Positions 62,743 to 64,000 of a stretch of DNA of 64,000 nt are shown here, piece after piece. The number at the start of each line of letters is the position of its first letter. Positions within the stretch are counted from its first letter, which is position 1. Origin of the DNA: Adhaeribacter aerolatus (lineage in GTDB: Bacteria > Bacteroidota > Bacteroidia > Cytophagales > Hymenobacteraceae); contig NZ_BJYS01000018.1 in assembly GCF_007991635.1 (NCBI RefSeq), positions 62,001 to 126,000 of the forward strand, read 5' to 3'. A model generated the notes under the pieces. The model was not told the DNA's origin, searched no databases, and saw only the letters and a program-made list of their open reading frames with translations. The position numbers and the translations under genes were made by a program.

Positions 62743-64000
62743 ATGCGTAAGCTTTTTCACTTTTGTGGGTTAATCACTCTTTTATTATTCATCTATTTGC
62801 CGGGTTTAAAAGCCCAGGCACCGGTTAAGCCAGATGCGGCCGATATTTTACTCGGGTTAAAAAAACTAAACGTGGTGGGCAGTGCTCTGTACGTGGCCGC
62901 ACACCCCGATGATGAGAATACCGCTTTAATTGCCTGGCTCGCCAACGAAAAAATGGTAAAGACCGGGTATCTTTCCCTTACCCGCGGCGACGGGGGGCAA
63001 AACCTGATTGGATCGGAAATTCGCGAGCGCCTGGGCCTAATCCGGACCCACGAATTACTACAAGCCCGGCGGGTAGACGGCGGTCAGCAGTTTTTTACCC
63101 GCGCCAACGATTTCGGTTTTTCGAAAGATTATCAGGAAACCTTAAAAATCTGGGATAAAGAAAAAGTACTGGCCGATATGGTTTGGACCATCCGTAAATT
63201 TAAGCCCGATGTGATGATTACCCGCTTTACCCCGGAACCCGGCGGTACCCACGGCCATCATACCACCTCGGCTATTCTGGCTTCCGAAGCTTTTGAAGCG
63301 GCGGCCGATCCCAAGCGATACCCCGAACAATTAAAATACGTTTCGGTGTGGCAGCCCAAACGCATACTATGGAATACTTCTTCTTTTTTTTACGGCGGCG
63401 AAAACCAGTTCGACCCAACCGGTAAACTGGCCATTGAAATTAGTACGTTTAACCCGATTCTGGGAAAATCTTACCCCGAGATTGCGGCGACCAGCCGGAG
63501 TATGCACAAAAGCCAGGGTTTTGGCAGTGGCAGCAATTACGGTAAAGTAACCGAATACTTAGTCCACACCAAAGGGGACGAATCCAAAACCGACTTGTTT
63601 GCCGGCATTAACTTGACCTGGAACCGGGTGAAAGGCGGCGAAAAAATAGCCAAATTGCTCCAACAAGCTATTGCGCACTATAATCCGGCTAATCCGGCAG
63701 CCAGTGTACCGGTTTTGCTGCAGGTAAAAGCCGCCCTGGAAACCATGCCGGATAACCCTTACCAAGCCCAGAAGGGAGCTGATTTGCAGGAACTGATTAA
63801 AGCTTGCCTCGGATTGTTTTTAGAAGCAACGGCTGCCCAAACTTCAGCTACCCCCGGCGAACCCGTTAACGTTACGGCCATTGCCGTTAGCCGTTCGCCG
63901 GTGCCGGTAGAACTCCAGAAAATTACCTTTCCTTTAACCAGCCAGGTAATAAACCAGAATAAATCGCTGCAGCAGGCTTTCGTATCTTCTAAAATAACCG
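62743..64000 (+). CDS. PIG-L family deacetylase (3' end beyond window)
   Basis: The frame is open for 419 codons from ATG 62743 to the window edge. It has a signal peptide (LFHFCGLITLLLFIYLPGLKAQ) and a PIG-L/LmbE domain: VAAHPDDENTALIAWLANE (metal-binding AHPDDE) and PGGTHGHHTTSAILA (second metal motif). Family members deacetylate N-acetylglucosamine-linked molecules such as mycothiol precursors, but a long version with C-terminal beta-sandwich domains, as begins here, is typical of secreted Bacteroidota enzymes of unknown substrate. The rest is outside the window. Confidence 0.88.
   Translation, partial: MRKLFHFCGLITLLLFIYLPGLKAQAPVKPDAADILLGLKKLNVVGSALYVAAHPDDENTALIAWLANEKMVKTGYLSLTRGDGGQNLIGSEIRERLGLIRTHELLQARRVDGGQQFFTRANDFGFSKDYQETLKIWDKEKVLADMVWTIRKFKPDVMITRFTPEPGGTHGHHTTSAILASEAFEAAADPKRYPEQLKYVSVWQPKRILWNTSSFFYGGENQFDPTGKLAIEISTFNPILGKSYPEIAATSRSMHKSQGFGSGSNYGKVTEYLVHTKGDESKTDLFAGINLTWNRVKGGEKIAKLLQQAIAHYNPANPAASVPVLLQVKAALETMPDNPYQAQKGADLQELIKACLGLFLEATAAQTSATPGEPVNVTAIAVSRSPVPVELQKITFPLTSQVINQNKSLQQAFVSSKIT

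Noticed and set aside
1-64000. tRNA, rRNA, CRISPR array, intact transposase or prophage genes
   Set aside because: I looked for cloverleaf-like and rRNA-like sequences, regularly spaced repeats and transposase or phage protein patterns, and saw none. A covariance-model tRNA search was not possible here.

Overview
The window looks like chromosomal DNA of a member of the Bacteroidota, most likely order Cytophagales, family Hymenobacteraceae (an Adhaeribacter/Rufibacter/Pontibacter-like genome). This rests on protein flavour rather than a marker gene: a type IX secretion C-terminal sorting domain, SprB-like repeats, a CarboxypepD_reg-like protein, DUF4097 proteins, anti-sigma factors of Bacteroidota type, near absence of Shine-Dalgarno sequences, and promoters matching the TTG-N19/20-TAnnTTTG consensus of the phylum. 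No rRNA, tRNA, CRISPR array, intact insertion sequence or prophage was seen. Gene order is core-like on the left and becomes more accessory, with longer AT-rich intergenic stretches, from about 32 kb onward.

Left part (1-25 kb): a tyrosine recombinase cut by the window edge lies downstream of rpsU and an acyl-CoA dehydrogenase (all minus). A plus-strand exopolysaccharide export and control set follows (Wza-like lipoprotein, Wzc-like BY-kinase, PHP-type tyrosine phosphatase, epimerase). Next come a TPR protein, a phosphosulfolactate synthase homologue, a DedA protein and aroE. An ECF sigma factor overlaps a gene for a protein that looks like a dual-membrane-spanning anti-sigma factor (cytoplasmic head, one inner-membrane helix, long linker, outer-membrane barrel). 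uvrB follows. A minus-strand molybdenum-hydroxylase block (Tat-exported 2Fe-2S subunit, FAD subunit, molybdopterin subunit, XdhC chaperone, MocA-like cytidylyltransferase) should make one periplasmic aldehyde oxidoreductase of PaoABC type.

Middle part (25-45 kb): a B12-binding radical SAM protein, delta-1-pyrroline-5-carboxylate dehydrogenase, a YjjG-type nucleotidase, an ArsR-type regulator, a DUF885 lipoprotein-like peptidase, a large secreted GDSL hydrolase with T9SS sorting tail, an OafA-like acyltransferase, an alpha/beta hydrolase, a metallo-beta-lactamase-fold hydrolase and an endonuclease III.

Right part (45-64 kb): envelope functions dominate: PH-domain protein, NodB deacetylase lipoprotein, kelch protein, LytTR/LytS-type two-component pair, LiaF-like protein, a bacterial myo-inositol oxygenase with all six di-iron ligands, a quinone-oxidoreductase-like dehydrogenase, a second acyltransferase, a lipoprotein gene broken by a one-base frameshift, an esterase with TPR tail, an ECF sigma factor / HEAT-repeat membrane protein / two DUF4097 proteins operon, a hexapeptide acetyltransferase, and a PIG-L deacetylase cut by the right edge. 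Several non-coding repeats and hairpins (16.6, 33.1, 35.7, 43.8, 44.1, 51.0, 51.1 and 61.5 kb) are not explained by genes.
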